64,000 bases of DNA from Eustoma russellianum (Eukaryota; Streptophyta; Magnoliopsida; Gentianales; Gentianaceae), in assembly GCA_036186865.1 (NCBI GenBank), contig AP025049.1, positions 25,052,058 through 25,116,057 of the forward strand, in the 5' to 3' direction. The position numbers were made by a program, and so were the translations under genes. Below, one piece after another: positions 20,940 to 32,317 of this stretch. The first letter of the stretch is position 1. Every line of letters starts with the position of its first letter. The notes under the pieces are model-generated. The model was given only the letters and a program-made list of their open reading frames with translations, was not told the origin of the DNA and made no database searches.

Positions 20940-21533
20940 CATTAACAAAATCCAAGAAAGATTTAAAGTGTTTTTTCTCTTCAATCTTATTCAAATCTCT
21001 TGTGGATTTTCTCCCAACATCTATAATATTTTCTTGATTATTGCAAACATGTCTAAGATATTCTAAGATGGCTATGGAGCATTAAATCTAATTATAGGAT
21101 CTCTAAAGACTAGTTGGCCATCCTCAAGGCATTTGATTTAGTTGAAGACTTTATGGAGGCGGCAAAAACATGGCTCACACCCTTTATACATTGAAAAGCT
21201 CAGATGAGGTATTTACAGACTTTCATCCTCCTCAAATTTCATCCCTCCATTGTTTCGAAAAGCTCTCAAATGTGCAAAAGTGCTTATAGCTCATTAAGCT
21301 ATCGTTGTTTATTTTCACTGTTGTCATTGTGAAAGTAGAAGTATAACACGAGAGGAACTATAGGTATTTGATCTCTTGCTTGTGATTTAGACTTATTAAG
21401 AAAGTTAATTTCACTTGTTCTCCAAAACTCATTCAGTAAAGTTCTTTGATAGAACTTTGTTAAAGTTATGAAGAACCAAAAAGTAGTTCTTACTTATAGT
21501 TGTTGTTCCTCATGTTGCACAAAGTGTTTGTAC
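20940..21533 (+). repeat. degraded SIRE-like LTR, interrupted by CACTA-A
   Basis: The end of this stretch (about 21400-21533) lines up with the complement of 3120-3290 in the SIRE-like LTR: gaactttgttaaagttatga against gaacttttgttgaagttgtga, then agttcttacttatagttgttg, then gttgcacaaagtgtttgtac. After the CACTA element, 30966-30995 (tacaataagttgatgttgttgtta) continues the same alignment. The left boundary is uncertain. Confidence 0.5.
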
Positions 21534-21850
21534 CACCACAAAAAAAAGCCATATAGCGACAGAAAAAATTCGTCGCAATTTCGTCGCTAACAGAATATAG
21601 CGACGAACTTGCGACGAAATTTGTAGGTCGTTATATGGCTTGTCGCAAAGTGATTTTCGTCGGTGTAGCGTCGTTATATTGTGACGAGAGAAGGCTCGTT
21701 GGCGGTTCGTCGCAAAATTGCGATGAAAATCTGTCAGGTCTGCGACCTGTTATTTCCGTCGTCGTTTCGTCGGTATATCTTTTGTCGTCGCTATTTTAAA
21801 ATTTTTGATTTTTTATATGCCCTGTTTGCGACATTTTTGTTTCGTCACAG
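21534..21850. repeat. CACTA-A terminal inverted repeat and subterminal repeats (TNPA-side end)
   Basis: The first 28 bases match the right end of CACTA-B with one mismatch (agCcatat against agAcatat). Direct and inverted copies of gcgacgaa, tagcgac and ttcgtcgc crowd the following 300 bases. In En/Spm such repeats bind TNPA; here that role is inferred. An AT-rich block of ttaatattaaat repeats follows at 21866-22010. Confidence 0.88.
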
Positions 21851-22172
21851 GTTCGCCGCTATTATTTAAATTAATATTAAATATTAAATTAATATTAAAT
21901 ATTAAATATTTATAATTTATTAATAATATCAATATATTATTAATTAAATAGTTTTTATTATTATTTAATTTTTATAATATATTTTATTTTGTATATAAAA
22001 TCATTTTTACGAATATTATACAGAAATATGGTATTTGCGTATTGAAGTTCGTATAATTAAACAACACAAATGAAATAGAATCCGTATAAATGTCAGATAA
22101 AATAAAAAAGAACAAAGAATATGACAATACAATAAATGAAATAGTGAGTACGAAAAATCAAAAAATGAAATA

Positions 22173-24026
22173 CTATGCAGAGTAAGTTGGAGGGGGATCA
22201 TGCGGAGAAGGGTGACCATCATGAGGGCGAGGCTGAGGCTGCGAGGAGCTAGAAATGAAAGAGATGAGGATCTGCGATAGCTGCGAGATTTGCTGGTTCG
22301 TCTCCTGCTGCGCCTGCTTCGTCTCCTGCTGCGCCTGCTGAAGCGCCTGCTGAACCGACTGCTGCAGCGCCTGCTGGTTCTGAGTGAGTTGCGACCGCAG
22401 TGCCTGTACACTCTCCTCATGCTGCGCCCTGATGGTCTCCATCTCATGCTGCAGCGCCGCATGATCTGATTCCAGGCGCGAAATATCCTCTAGCGTCAAA
22501 GAAGGCGCAGAGGTGCTGGCCTCTGAGGAATCACCTGGATGCAGATCTTCGAGAAAGAATCGCGGCGCTGCTGATCCAAGCCCGTACACCTCCCTCTTCT
22601 TCTTATTCTGAGGGCCGATGGTCCGAACCGCATCCCAATTAGCACGGTTCTTGTCGGCCTCTTCTCCCCTCTCTGTGAGTAATCTGTTGTACTCATCCTG
22701 AAATGAGAATAAGAATTGTTAGGGTTTAGGGTTTAGAAATAAAAAAACTAAAGAAAAAACAAATGATATCGTAGTCTACTTACACTGATGTCACGGGCCT
22801 TTGCCGTGATCCAGTCCTCCGTCCCGTCGGAGGCTTTCTTCCGATGCGTCTTGTAGAAGTGATCGTAGGAGGCTGGCCACTCCCCCGTCTCTGCATGCTG
22901 AAAGAATGAAATAAAATATATTAGTGAAATCCAGAATTTTAAAAATTTCGGCATGACCTATTCGTTTATCGGATGTATCCCGGCCTTAAAGGCCTCTCCC
23001 AAGTCAAATCAAAAATAAAAAGAAAAAGGCAAATGAACACATATACTACTTACGTTAACCATATACGAATACCAAAAAAACAACAGCGGAACATAAGAAT
23101 TCAATGAATCTAAATAATCCACTTAAGTCAATGAATCTAAATAATCCAATGAAATCAATGAATCTAAATAATCCAATATTAAAATACTTACCATAGTACG
23201 CATCGTGGTGGCGTGGAAAACCAAACCACCTGAGTATGTGGAAGGTGCTGGGCCTGTAGATTGCTGCTGCGCCAGTTTGCCGCGTTTCGGGCGATGCGGG
23301 ATTGGTTAGCAGGGTCCATCCACCTCCCACTTGGTCTTGTGCGAGTTGACGAAGTCCCTATAGCGTTTGGCGGCCCTCTGGCGCCAGACCTGCTCCACGT
23401 CGTGGGCGATGTCGGCTGGCCAGCTGTACGCCTTCTGCAATTATTATACGGAGGAAAAATAAAAATGTGGTTAGAAAAGTAATGATCGATTACGCATCAA
23501 AAAGTGAAATTCATCAAATTTGAATACCTGAAACTCATTCCAGTAGAACCTACGTGTCTGCGGGGTGACACGGGACCAGACATATCCAGCAGGGTCCTGT
23601 CTCAGGTGGAAGGACCGAGTGATACAGCCGGAAATCTGGCCCGAGTCCGATGCAAACCTGAAAGAGGTGAAGTTGTTAGGAAAAAATAACTCGTGAAATA
23701 TATTTAAAAATGTGTTAAAAAAATAAATCATTACTTACGTATGGGTATCATGGGACCAAGAGAGAGCACGACGCCCTAGTATGACACCCTCGTCCGATGC
23801 CGTATCAGACACCGGATGATGTGCTGAACCGGTGGGTGTGGGTGGCGTCGTAGTTCTGGGGGGTGCGGACATATCGGCAGAACCTAAAAGGTCCGCGTCT
23901 GCAGCCAGAGCAGCGGTCGACACCGAACCAAGCAGCTCATGCTGAGAGACGAACAGATTAAACTCTCCTGAGAGGGCCTGTCTGGCTGGTGGGTAGGTGG
24001 ATCGAGTAGGTACCCTTACTAGCCAT
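22173..24026 (-). pseudogene. TNPA-like plant transposase (Ptta/En/Spm, Transposase_24 type), five exons, broken
   Basis: Compared with the copy in CACTA-B, five exons can be set: about 24026-23739, 23657-23528, 23434-23192, 22897-22784 and 22697-22173, each with gt/ag borders. Exon 2 encodes GCITRSFHLRQDPAGYVWSR, exon 3 ADIAHDVEQVWRQRAAKRY, exon 4 EWPASYDHFYKTHRKKA. Exon 5 is Q-rich and coiled-coil prone, ending in a proline-serine tail. Such proteins bind subterminal repeats and bring element ends together. Exon 3 has lost about 65 bases after KTKWE, shifting the frame to an early stop, and exon 1 shows a frame slip near its ATG (24026). Intron 3 carries three copies of a 27-bp tandem repeat at 23098-23176. 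Confidence 0.8.
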
Positions 24027-24679
24027 CAGATCGGCAAGGGTGAAAAATTTAAAAGGCACATTCAACAAGTTTAGGGTTGGTTGGCCAAACAAATAAGATG
24101 TCCAAAAAATGACAAGTGTTTACATACATTTAATGCAAGATATTAATAATTTTGAAAATTTTGGCATGACCTATTCGTTTATCGGAGGTTTCCCGGCCTT
24201 AATGGTCTCTCCCAAGACAAATCCAAATACAAACAACATGACATGATTAACCAAACTACATAATCAAACTTCATCATCAAATTGCACTTCAAAGTATACA
24301 TCACTTGAACTTGATACATAAAAGCATAAATATGCATCACCTCTAAGCAAATTACACTTCAAAATATACATCACCTCTACATACTTATGATACATAACTT
24401 GTAACATGAATTATGCATAAAAATGGTAAATTAAAGAGAATTATGGGCTGCCCAAAGTAAACACAATTCAGTTTAACAACAAACAGGCTTCCACCATAAA
24501 CTAGCTAAACAAAATACATGCCTTCAATAATATACATCATTTGAGCTTCAAACTTGAAAAATAAATAAAAGCTACTTAATACATCACTTGTAACATAAAA
24601 TAGGCATAAAAATTGAGAATTTAAGAGCATTAGGGGCTGCCCAAAGGCTGCCCAAACATACCTTAGCCACATGATCACC
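24027..24679. other. CACTA-A intergenic sequence, no gene seen
   Basis: AT-rich spacer between the TNPA start and a C-rich minisatellite. It contains a second copy of the intron-like segment catgacctattcgtttatcgg (24169 region, also at 22955) and loosely repeated tacatcacttgaac-type blocks between 24290 and 24600. Confidence 0.55.
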
Positions 24680-25050
24680 AACCTGCACCACGCCAGCCCC
24701 ACCCACAGCCACCCCCAACCACCACTGCCCCGCCATTCACCACCCCAACCGCCCCATCCCGCCCTAACCCGCACCATCCAGCCGCACCCCGCCCCACCTA
24801 GCACCAAACTGCACCACGCCAACCCCACCCACAGCCACCCCAACACCACTGCCCCGCCATTAACAACCCCAACCGGCCCACCCTGCCCCAACCCGCCACC
24901 ATCCAGCCGCACCCTGCCCCACCCAGCCCCACCCAGCACAAACCTGCACCACGCCAGAGCCACCCACAGCCACCCCCAACCGCCATTGCCCTGCCATTCA
25001 CCACCCCACCCTGCCCCAACCCGCACCATCCAGGCGCACCCCGCCCCACA
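24680..25050. repeat. C-rich minisatellite, about three 130-bp units
   Basis: Units begin at about 24681, 24809 and 24943 with (c/a)ctgcaccacgcca and share cacccacagccaccccc, ccgccattcacc and caccatccagccgc blocks. The plus strand is almost free of G; its complement is G-rich. It is the only GC-rich block in an otherwise AT-rich region. Long proline- or glycine-rich open frames here are compositional. Confidence 0.88.
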
Positions 25051-25354
25051 GCCACCCCCACTCACAGCCACCCCCAACCACCACTGCCCTGCCCCACAGC
25101 CCTCCCCATAGTCCCCAACCCACCACCAACACCTACAATCCAAACCCAAAACAAAGAATTGAATCTATAACTAATTAAAAGCATTAAAAAAGAAATAGGA
25201 AGAAAAACTAACCGGGGAAGGAGGTCACCGGAGAATGGCAAAACCTGGAGGAGCGGCGGTGGAGAGATTTCGCGGGGGAGGGAAATGGGTGGGGGAGATT
25301 CGTCTTCGCGGGGGAGGAAATGGGGAAGAAGAAGGGGGATTTCTGGTTTAAGTT

Positions 25355-25470
25355 TGAAATTTTGCGACGAAATAGCGACGGGTGTTCGTCGCTATTTCTT
25401 GTGTCGTCGCTATTTCTTGTGTCGTCGTTATTTCAAAATTGCGACGACACGTTTCGTCGGTAAATCGTCG
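25355..25470. repeat. internal cluster of TAGCGACGA-type motifs
   Basis: Dense gcgacgaaatagcgacg, ttcgtcgctatttcttgtgtcg repeats identical in kind to the subterminal repeats, located 3' of TNP2 and upstream of TNPA. Confidence 0.85.
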
Positions 25471-25506
25471 GCGCTGTTCAGTATTATAAAAAAATAATAC
25501 AAAATA

Positions 25507-25618
25507 TAAAGTACTTACAGGCACACATTATGTATATACATGTGTATAAGTACATCAACAAATAAAGTACTTACAGGCACACATTATGCATATACATGTG
25601 TATAAGTATATCAACACA
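25507..25618. repeat. 56-bp tandem duplication
   Basis: taaagtacttacaggcacac...catcaaca occurs at 25507-25562 and 25563-25618 with a few substitutions; it lies just past the 3' end of TNP2. Confidence 0.88.
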
Positions 25619-25656
25619 TACACACTTTCACATAAAGAGGTACATAAAAATTTTGA

Positions 25657-28600
25657 CTAACGTAAATCTTCATTTTCATCCGCATCCTCATACGCATATT
25701 CATTTTCATCTTCCTTTTTATCTTCATCTACATGCTTGTCGTCCTCTTCATCCTCGTATTCGTCTTCGCCTACATCTTCAATATTGTCAGCCGGTTGTAT
25801 GTTGAGATGAATTTCGATGAAATCACTGTTGGGGTCATTTAGAAGGAGATTGTGCAGTTCAACATGTGTCGTATCCACAACGCGCGGTTTTTCTTCTTGA
25901 AATGCGGCATCCATGCCATCTGAACCTGGCTGGATGCTGACATCAAACTTGCTCGATTTCACTTTGCACACGACTCACCAGTCTTTTGAGCTCGCATTCA
26001 TCCTCGTCGCCGGATACGATAGATAGTACACCTGGAATGCTTGACTAGCCAAAACGAATAGATCGTACTTTCTGTACCGTCGCCCTTGGTGTATGTCTAC
26101 CAACTTATATCGGTCGTGAACCTTTGTGCCAGCGTGATAACCTTCCCGAGTTGGATCGTACCATTCGCATTTGAATAGCATCACCCGCTTTATGGGAAAT
26201 GCGGGATATTCGAGCTCAATGATGTCAGTAAGGTAGCCGTAGAAGTCATCCTCATCCGGGCTATTGTCATACCGTTTGACACACACTCCGCTGTTCTCCG
26301 ACAATTTTTGGCTGGCATGGGAGACTTTGTGGAATCTATAACCATTCACAAAACACATGTCGTAGTGCGTGACTCTGTTCAATGGACCCTCGGCTACTGG
26401 TGTCAGAATGTAACCGTACTCTTTGTCAGCCAAATGACCTTTGCTCGCCTGTAAAATGACAAGTAAGTATATAGCAGCGGGGCAATAAATGCGTATGACA
26501 TGACGTACACGTAACTAGCAAATATGTAAACTTACATGCCACCTGAACCAATCAGCAAACTTGGCATCTAACTCATTGTTTATTGCATCACTCGATATAC
26601 CAGGTGAACGTTCTTGCAATAAATCAACGAACAAGCTGAAGCAAATTACGAATGAGTACCCTGTATACCTTTGTAATATTATGGATAGAGTCGCGCAAGG
26701 TATTTACAAATTAAAATTGGATATCGTTTATACCTCTGGAAACTGTCAACTTGATGGCATTTGCGCAGAACATAAGAATGAGCAATATTCAGATCGTTGT
26801 CCCCCAATATCACTTCTTTTCCCTATCCGTGAAATCTGATCGGATGTGTGAATATCTGGAGGACACTGGATCTAGAAATACCGTCATCGTTCTGGGGAAC
26901 ATATCTGCACCTCGACGGGACATCTGGCTCGAAGTAATGAGACAAGAAAGCCGAGGCTTCCTCCGTCAGGTAGGCATTGCACATCGAGGCCTCGACTTTC
27001 GCCTTGTTCCTGATGTTCAGCTTCAAATGCCTGAGATATCTGTTCATATAGTGAATACTCCAACGTCACATGATGAAACAAATTGGTAAACATGCTCACG
27101 CTTAGACACATAAAAACGTCACATAATAAATAAGAGTACCTTTCGAACGGATACATCCACCTGTACTGAACAGGACCACCAACGCGTGCCTCGTATGGTA
27201 GATGAACTGGCAGGTGTTCCATTGAATCAAAAAAGGCCGGAGGGAATACAGTTTCCAGCTTGCATATGATCACTGGGATTTCAACTTCCAGCCTTGACAT
27301 AACATCCGCCCTGAGTCTCGTGGATGTAAGACATCTTAAGAACAGACTCATCTCGGTAAGTAATTCCCATACATTGGTTAGAAGCAGCTCGTGGAATGCA
27401 ATGGGCATCAACCGTTATATGAACACGTGACAGTCGTGGCTCTTCATCCCGTGCAAACTGCAGTTATTCATGTCGATGTTCTTCGACAGGTTCGAAACAT
27501 GGCCGTCAGGAAATCTAGCCGTCCCCAGCCACGCTAACAACGCACTGACCTACTTCGCAGTCAGCGTGTATGAGGACTTTGGCATGTAGGATGTGCCAAT
27601 GGGATGCAGCTCCGGTCGCATTTTGAGGTCGCGCATATCAAGTCGTGCCTTCAAATTGTCTTTTGTTTTTCCCGGCACATTCAGCACTGTATTGAAGATG
27701 CTGTCAAACACGTTCTTCTCAATGTGCATGACATCCAGGTTGTGTCGGATCATATTGCTCTTCCAGTACGGAAGCTTCTAGAATATGCTTCTCTTCTTCC
27801 ACCCGATACAGTCACGGGCCAAGTCTGCGTTGTGGCTGCCGTCCGGATCATCAGCGACCCGCACGAATGCACAACTGTTTATCTCCTCCAACACCTCTGC
27901 ACCCGTGAGAAGCTCGGGCTTCGTGTCCTTCTCGATGATGCCAGGCATGAAAGCTGTCACGTTCTTTCTGTACAAATGACGTCTGGTCAGGAACTTCCTA
28001 TGGCTGTCGAACCAGCAAATCTTACGGCCATATTTCAAGGACATCGTCTTCGCTTGCTTCATGCAGTAAGGGCAAGGGTATTTCCCTGCTGTACTCCAAC
28101 CCGACAACATAGAATAAGCCGGGAAGACGCTGATCGTCCATATCAGCGCAGCGCATAGCTGGAAGTTTTGTTTGGTCGATACATCGAACGTCTCCACGCC
28201 AAACTCCCACAACCACTTCAGCTCCTGTATCAATGGCTGCAGGTATAGGTCGATCTTCTGTTTCAGATTCCTAGGCCCCAGTGCGATCACAGTCAAGAAC
28301 ATGTATGACTTCTTCATGCACATCCAAGGTGGTAGATTGTACGGCGTCACGATGACAGGACACGATGAATACTGTTCTCCCGACTGTCCAAACGGGTTGA
28401 ACCCGTCGGTGCATAACCCCAACCTAACGTTCCTTGCCTTTGACGAAAAACCCAGATGTGTCGCATCGAACGTCCTCCAAGCTTCACCGTCGGATGGATG
28501 ACACATCTCACCGTCTTTCGTGTAGTGCTCCGCGTGCCACCTCATCTGGCTAGCTGTGGCACCGGATGCATAGAGCATCTGCAGTCTAGAGGCAAGAGGT

Positions 28601-29463
28601 AAATAGTAGAATTGCTTTCTTGGCACGTTCCGGTTTCTTTTGTTTGTTCTCCACCTGCGTGTCCCACAGACCCTGCACTTGTCTTCATCCTCGTTGATAC
28701 CCTAGTATATGATGCACCCCTCCGAACAACAATCGATCTTCTAAACTGGCAGTCCCAACACCTGCAGCCGTTTCTTCATTGAATAAAAACTGTTGACCAT
28801 CGTGTTCCCTTCGGGAAGAGATTCCCTCATCAGCTGACACATCCCATCATACAATCTCTCTGTCATGCGGTGCTCCGTCTTCATGCTCGTCATCCGACCG
28901 ATCATGGACATCTGTGTGTGACTACCGCAACTGGGATACAACGGCGTGTTGGCGGCGTTCAGAATCTCAAAAAACTGTCTTGCTTGAGGGTTCAGATCTT
29001 CCTCTACGAATATACGCGGCTGTTCATCCGGATCCTGTGCGCATTCGTACCCGACATGCATCTGTAAGTACTGCTCTCCTGTAAATGCGCCGACGGCTGC
29101 GTCTTGCACCATCTGCACGTACGGGTTCTGAGATCCCTCGCCTATTTCTTCGACATCAACCTGACTGGGTCCCCCTTCGACGTGAACAGTTGCAGATGTA
29201 GACGCCCCCGCATATTCGCCGTGGCAGTACCATGTATGGTAATTGTGCACAAAACCTTGTTTCAATAAGTGAACCCTCACGTCACCCGGATTCATATATT
29301 TACGGTTCTTGCATTTCTTACACGGATATTTAATCTGTGTTCCACTTTCATTACTCATCGCAAAATCCACAAATTCTTTGAGACCTTCAACAAATCTAAG
29401 ATTCCACTCCCCGTTGTTTACTCTCTCGTACATCCACTTTCTATCGCTCCTCCTCGGATCCAT
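25657..29463 (-). pseudogene. TNP2-type CACTA transposase, multi-exon, at least six nonsense codons
   Basis: The ATG at 29463 opens MDPRRSDRKWMYER. Domains in order: transposase-associated domain (29463-28741; PCKKCKNRKYM, HTWYCHGE); Transposase_21/Tnp2 core (28700-27550; GLCTDGFNPF, PPWMCMKKSYMFL, HNLDVMHIEKNVFDS); DUF4218 (27411-26823; MPIAFHELLL, PYEARVGGPVQYRWMYPFER, then after an intron YLRHLKLNIRNKAKVEASM, HYFEPDV); FADWFRWHV near 26540; DUF4216 (26440-25975; YGYILTPVAEGPLNRV, VNGYRFHKVSHA, LFKCEWYDP); an acidic tail to 25657. It would catalyse excision and integration in the nucleus. Stops lie at 28741, 28702, 27778, 27550, 27415 and 25975, mostly where tryptophan or glutamine is expected, so this copy is inactive. 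Confidence 0.88.
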
Positions 29464-29599
29464 TTTCTCGATATACCTCAAAATCCCACACAATAAGATA
29501 TCTTCCTTCTATATTTTCGTTGAAAAGTGATGATTTATGTGTTTGAAATGGGAGAAGAATGGGAGAAGAGTGGAAGAAGAAAGATGGTTTTATGGTTCT

Positions 29600-30060
29600 C
29601 TGCCTGCAACTTTGCCGAACGACTTAACGACGCCATAGCGACGAACAAGGAAACACAAATACCAACGCTTAAAAGGAAACAAACACAAATACCGATGACT
29701 TACTGACGCTTAGCGACGAAACACGTCGTATGGTGTGCATGTATTAATGTCTGCATTCATTCGTTACCGACGCTTTACCGATGAAATAACGACACACAAC
29801 GTATCTTCACACCATACGATGCGTTTCGTCGCTATAGGCGTCGCTATGCAGTCAGTGTCCGCACAGTGCCCGATGGTTACAACGTACGATGAATTTACGT
29901 TGCTAAGTCATCGCTAATTCATTGCTTTTTCAAACGAAGTGTCACGCCCGCACATCTTCCGGTGTTGAGTAACGGAAAAAAAATTCGTCGCAGAGTCATC
30001 GCTATTTTTACCTATATATAACCCCGCAACCTTACATTTCACATAAAAAAAGTTATAAAA
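29600..30060. promoter_or_regulatory. divergent intergenic region with TAGCGACGA motif cluster
   Basis: Lies between TNP2 (starts 29463, leftward) and the small gene (starts 30083, rightward). It is filled with cgacgccatagcgacgaac, accgacgctttaccgatg, cgtcgctataggcgtcgc and similar motifs, the same as the subterminal repeats. A tatatataaccccgc TATA-like element at 30012-30020 precedes the small gene by about 65 bases. Confidence 0.6.
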
Positions 30061-30082
30061 CTTCCTAAACAAAATACAAAGT

Positions 30083-30376
30083 ATGCCCCGTCGTTATATA
30101 AGAACCCCAAGGCGTGGAGGGGCAAACAGTGCACCTCCACAACGGACTCCTCCTCAACCACAACGGCCTCCTCCTCAGCCACAACCCCATGAAATGACAG
30201 AACTGCAGATCAACTACAGTACGCTTATAGCAAACATGTAGCAGCAGTCGAGGCAACTGCACATCGTGAACAGAAGGGTGCGCAAGTTGAAATTCAGATA
30301 TTACAATATGAAGCGCCTCCTCAAAGAGTTCGCGGAGAATGTGGCGGCCACTCTTTCTTCCAATGACGAAGAGTGA
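30083..30376 (+). pseudogene. small CACTA-borne gene of unknown function, with in-frame TAG
   Basis: No known family is recognised. The ATG at 30083 starts MPRRYIRTPRRGGANSAPPQ, a basic, proline/glutamine-rich N terminus. After 52 codons a TAG (30239-30241) interrupts; the frame then stays open to TGA at 30374-30376. The second half is basic and probably helical (RRVRKLKFRY, MKRLLKEFAENVAATLSS) with an acidic end. CACTA-B carries a clear homologue in the matching place and orientation (38331-38663), so this is a genuine component of the family. It runs opposite to both transposase genes. DNA-binding or antagonist roles are possible but unsupported. Confidence 0.6.
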
Positions 30377-30499
30377 ACGGCCCCTCTCTGCTTCTCTTTT
30401 AGATTTCTTTTTTTAATTTTTCGTCTTTATAATGTAAATTTTTATTTCTAAATGAATAAATTTTTTTCCCAATCATCGCTTTCTTTTTTCTTAATTCAT

Positions 30500-30965
30500 A
30501 CATGTGTTTAATCCTTGACGAATCTGCGACGACACAGCGACGAATCGGAATACAAACGAAAAGTAAAACGAAACATTTGCGACACGCTGGTTTCATCGAC
30601 AAAAAACCGACGATATACAACACCGAGAACCTACTAACCGACGAATTTATTTTTATCCGTGTTTATGTTTCTGGAATTTTTGCGACACATTAGCGACGAT
30701 ATAGCGACGAAATGCTACAAACTAAATAGCGACAAACAAAAGACACAGAGTAGCGACGAACCTCCGACAAAACACCGACGAAATTGTAACGAAAGGATTA
30801 ACCTGACTATTTTTTGTTAGCGACAATGTATTTCATCGTAGTTTCGTCGCAATTAACGGCGAAACTGCATTTATCGCTATTTCGTCGTAAATTACCGAAT
30901 AAATACAGACGAAACATGGTATGTCGGTGAGTTTTTCGTCGGTAAACGAATTTCTTTTTGTGTTG
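30500..30965. repeat. CACTA-A right terminal and subterminal repeats
   Basis: Many gcgacgaa/ttcgtcgc motifs, ending with gtaaacgaatttctttttgtgttg. The last 40 bases match the left end of CACTA-B (37760), not the other end of CACTA-A, apart from the shared CA(C/A)CACAAAAA terminus. Confidence 0.88.
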
Positions 30966-30995
30966 TACAATAAGTTGATGTTGTTGTTATTAATA

Positions 30996-31483
30996 GCTTC
31001 AGAAGGTAACAAGTCATTAATATATTCAAAAGGTAGGGAAGAAGTGTGGGGAACCGAGTGAGGAAGGGGCTGGTGACTAGAAGAACCACCACCACCCCTG
31101 TCTCCGTCGACCAACATCTCAAGGGTACTAGAAGGACAAACTGAGAGATTAATAGGTGGGGAAATGGGAAACAACATGTTTTCAGGAGGAGGGATAATGG
31201 GAACTGAAGGAGGGGAAGGACAGGAACCAAGGGAAGGGGAGAAAAGGAAATTCCTCGGAAAATAAAATATCACGACAGACCAAGTATGTAAGAGTTTCTA
31301 AATCATAAACGGGGCTTTCCCATGCAATATCTCAAACGGGGATTTACCGTGGAGCAACATCTAAGAGTTTTATTAATCAAATATGTCATTGTTAACACAC
31401 ATTCGCCCAAAAATTTTAAAGACAAATTAGCTTGAAACATCAAAGCGTGATTAACATTGAAAATATGATGATGTTTTTTTTTT
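30996..31483 (-). pseudogene. copia integrase/spacer fragment (left part)
   Basis: Minus-strand copia debris: a proline/serine-rich spacer (30996-31270) and an integrase end near 31290-31480 resembling 11460-11560. MULE-1 sits at 31484; the fragment resumes at 37252. Confidence 0.65.
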
Positions 31484-32317
31484 GGAAAAATTACAGTTTC
31501 CTCCCCTGTGGTTTTGATTGATTACAATTACCTTCCCGCTAGTTTGTTTTTATCCAAAAACCTCTCCTGTGTTCTGTGTTAAAAATGCACTGATGACTTT
31601 ATAGCAGTAATACGGTGGAAAATGTAAACAAACCGAAATACCCTTATATGCCTTAATATATATTTTGGGGAAAATTACGAAATTCACAAAATTAGAAAAA
31701 TAGCGAAAGACGGAGGAGAAAGTGCGATCTAATGCAAACAGTTCTACACGGTGCAATCCCTTCATTCTGATTCTGGTTTCTTCTACATAGGGTGTTGATT
31801 GAAGCATGCAATAAAGGAATTCGATTGTTTAGCAGATACAGTAGATATTTGCGGCTTGGTTTACTTTGACAGGCTCACGGAAGAAGGAACAAGTCAGTGA
31901 TTGTGAAGAACTACTCTTGCAGCAACAGCAGTGCATTGATTAACTGGTAAATGTTAGATTATAGTTGTCAATTGATCATGCATGTGGGTATTTGTTCATG
32001 TTTGTCATGTTTTGCCTGATTTGTTGTTTTGTTTTTGGCTAAATGCTGGAGAACTCTAAACTGTTGCCAGATGATTGTTCATATGCTTTTTAGGGATGCG
32101 ATTTCGTATATGGGTTAGACATGTGATTTCGTTTATGAGATTTGAATGGAAAATGTTAATTTATTTGTAGTGCTGTGAGCATATTCATCCGAAGCGCTAT
32201 GTAAATGGAAGAAATTGTCTTTTACCTTAGTTAATAAGCTGTCCATATATAGTAACATGGTTTGCACATTTGGAGAATGCTTGTGTGTATAATTGTTCGG
32301 CTTTGTGTTAGTTTCAA

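Larger units (their letters stand above)
21534..30965 (-). mobile_element. CACTA-A: 9.4-kb CACTA (En/Spm) transposon, coding but decayed
   Basis: It starts CACCACAAAAAAAAGCC at 21534 and ends with the complement of CAACACAAAAAGAAATTC at 30965, flanked by the 3-bp duplication tac (21531-21533, 30966-30968). The three-base duplication, the CAC-terminal inverted repeats, and the TNP2 plus TNPA gene pair define the CACTA superfamily. Both transposase genes are on the minus strand; a small extra gene at 30083 runs on the plus strand. Clusters of the motif TAGCGACGA/TCGTCGCTA fill both subterminal zones and two internal zones. Confidence 0.92.

Noticed and set aside
22016..22462. Arginine/serine-rich minus-strand ORF
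   Set aside because: Frame-shifted reading of the Q-rich TNPA exon; the other frame matches CACTA-B.
24671..25111. Proline/histidine-rich plus-strand ORF and the glycine-rich ORFs opposite it
   Set aside because: They arise from the C-rich minisatellite; no motif, and all frames stay open because of composition.
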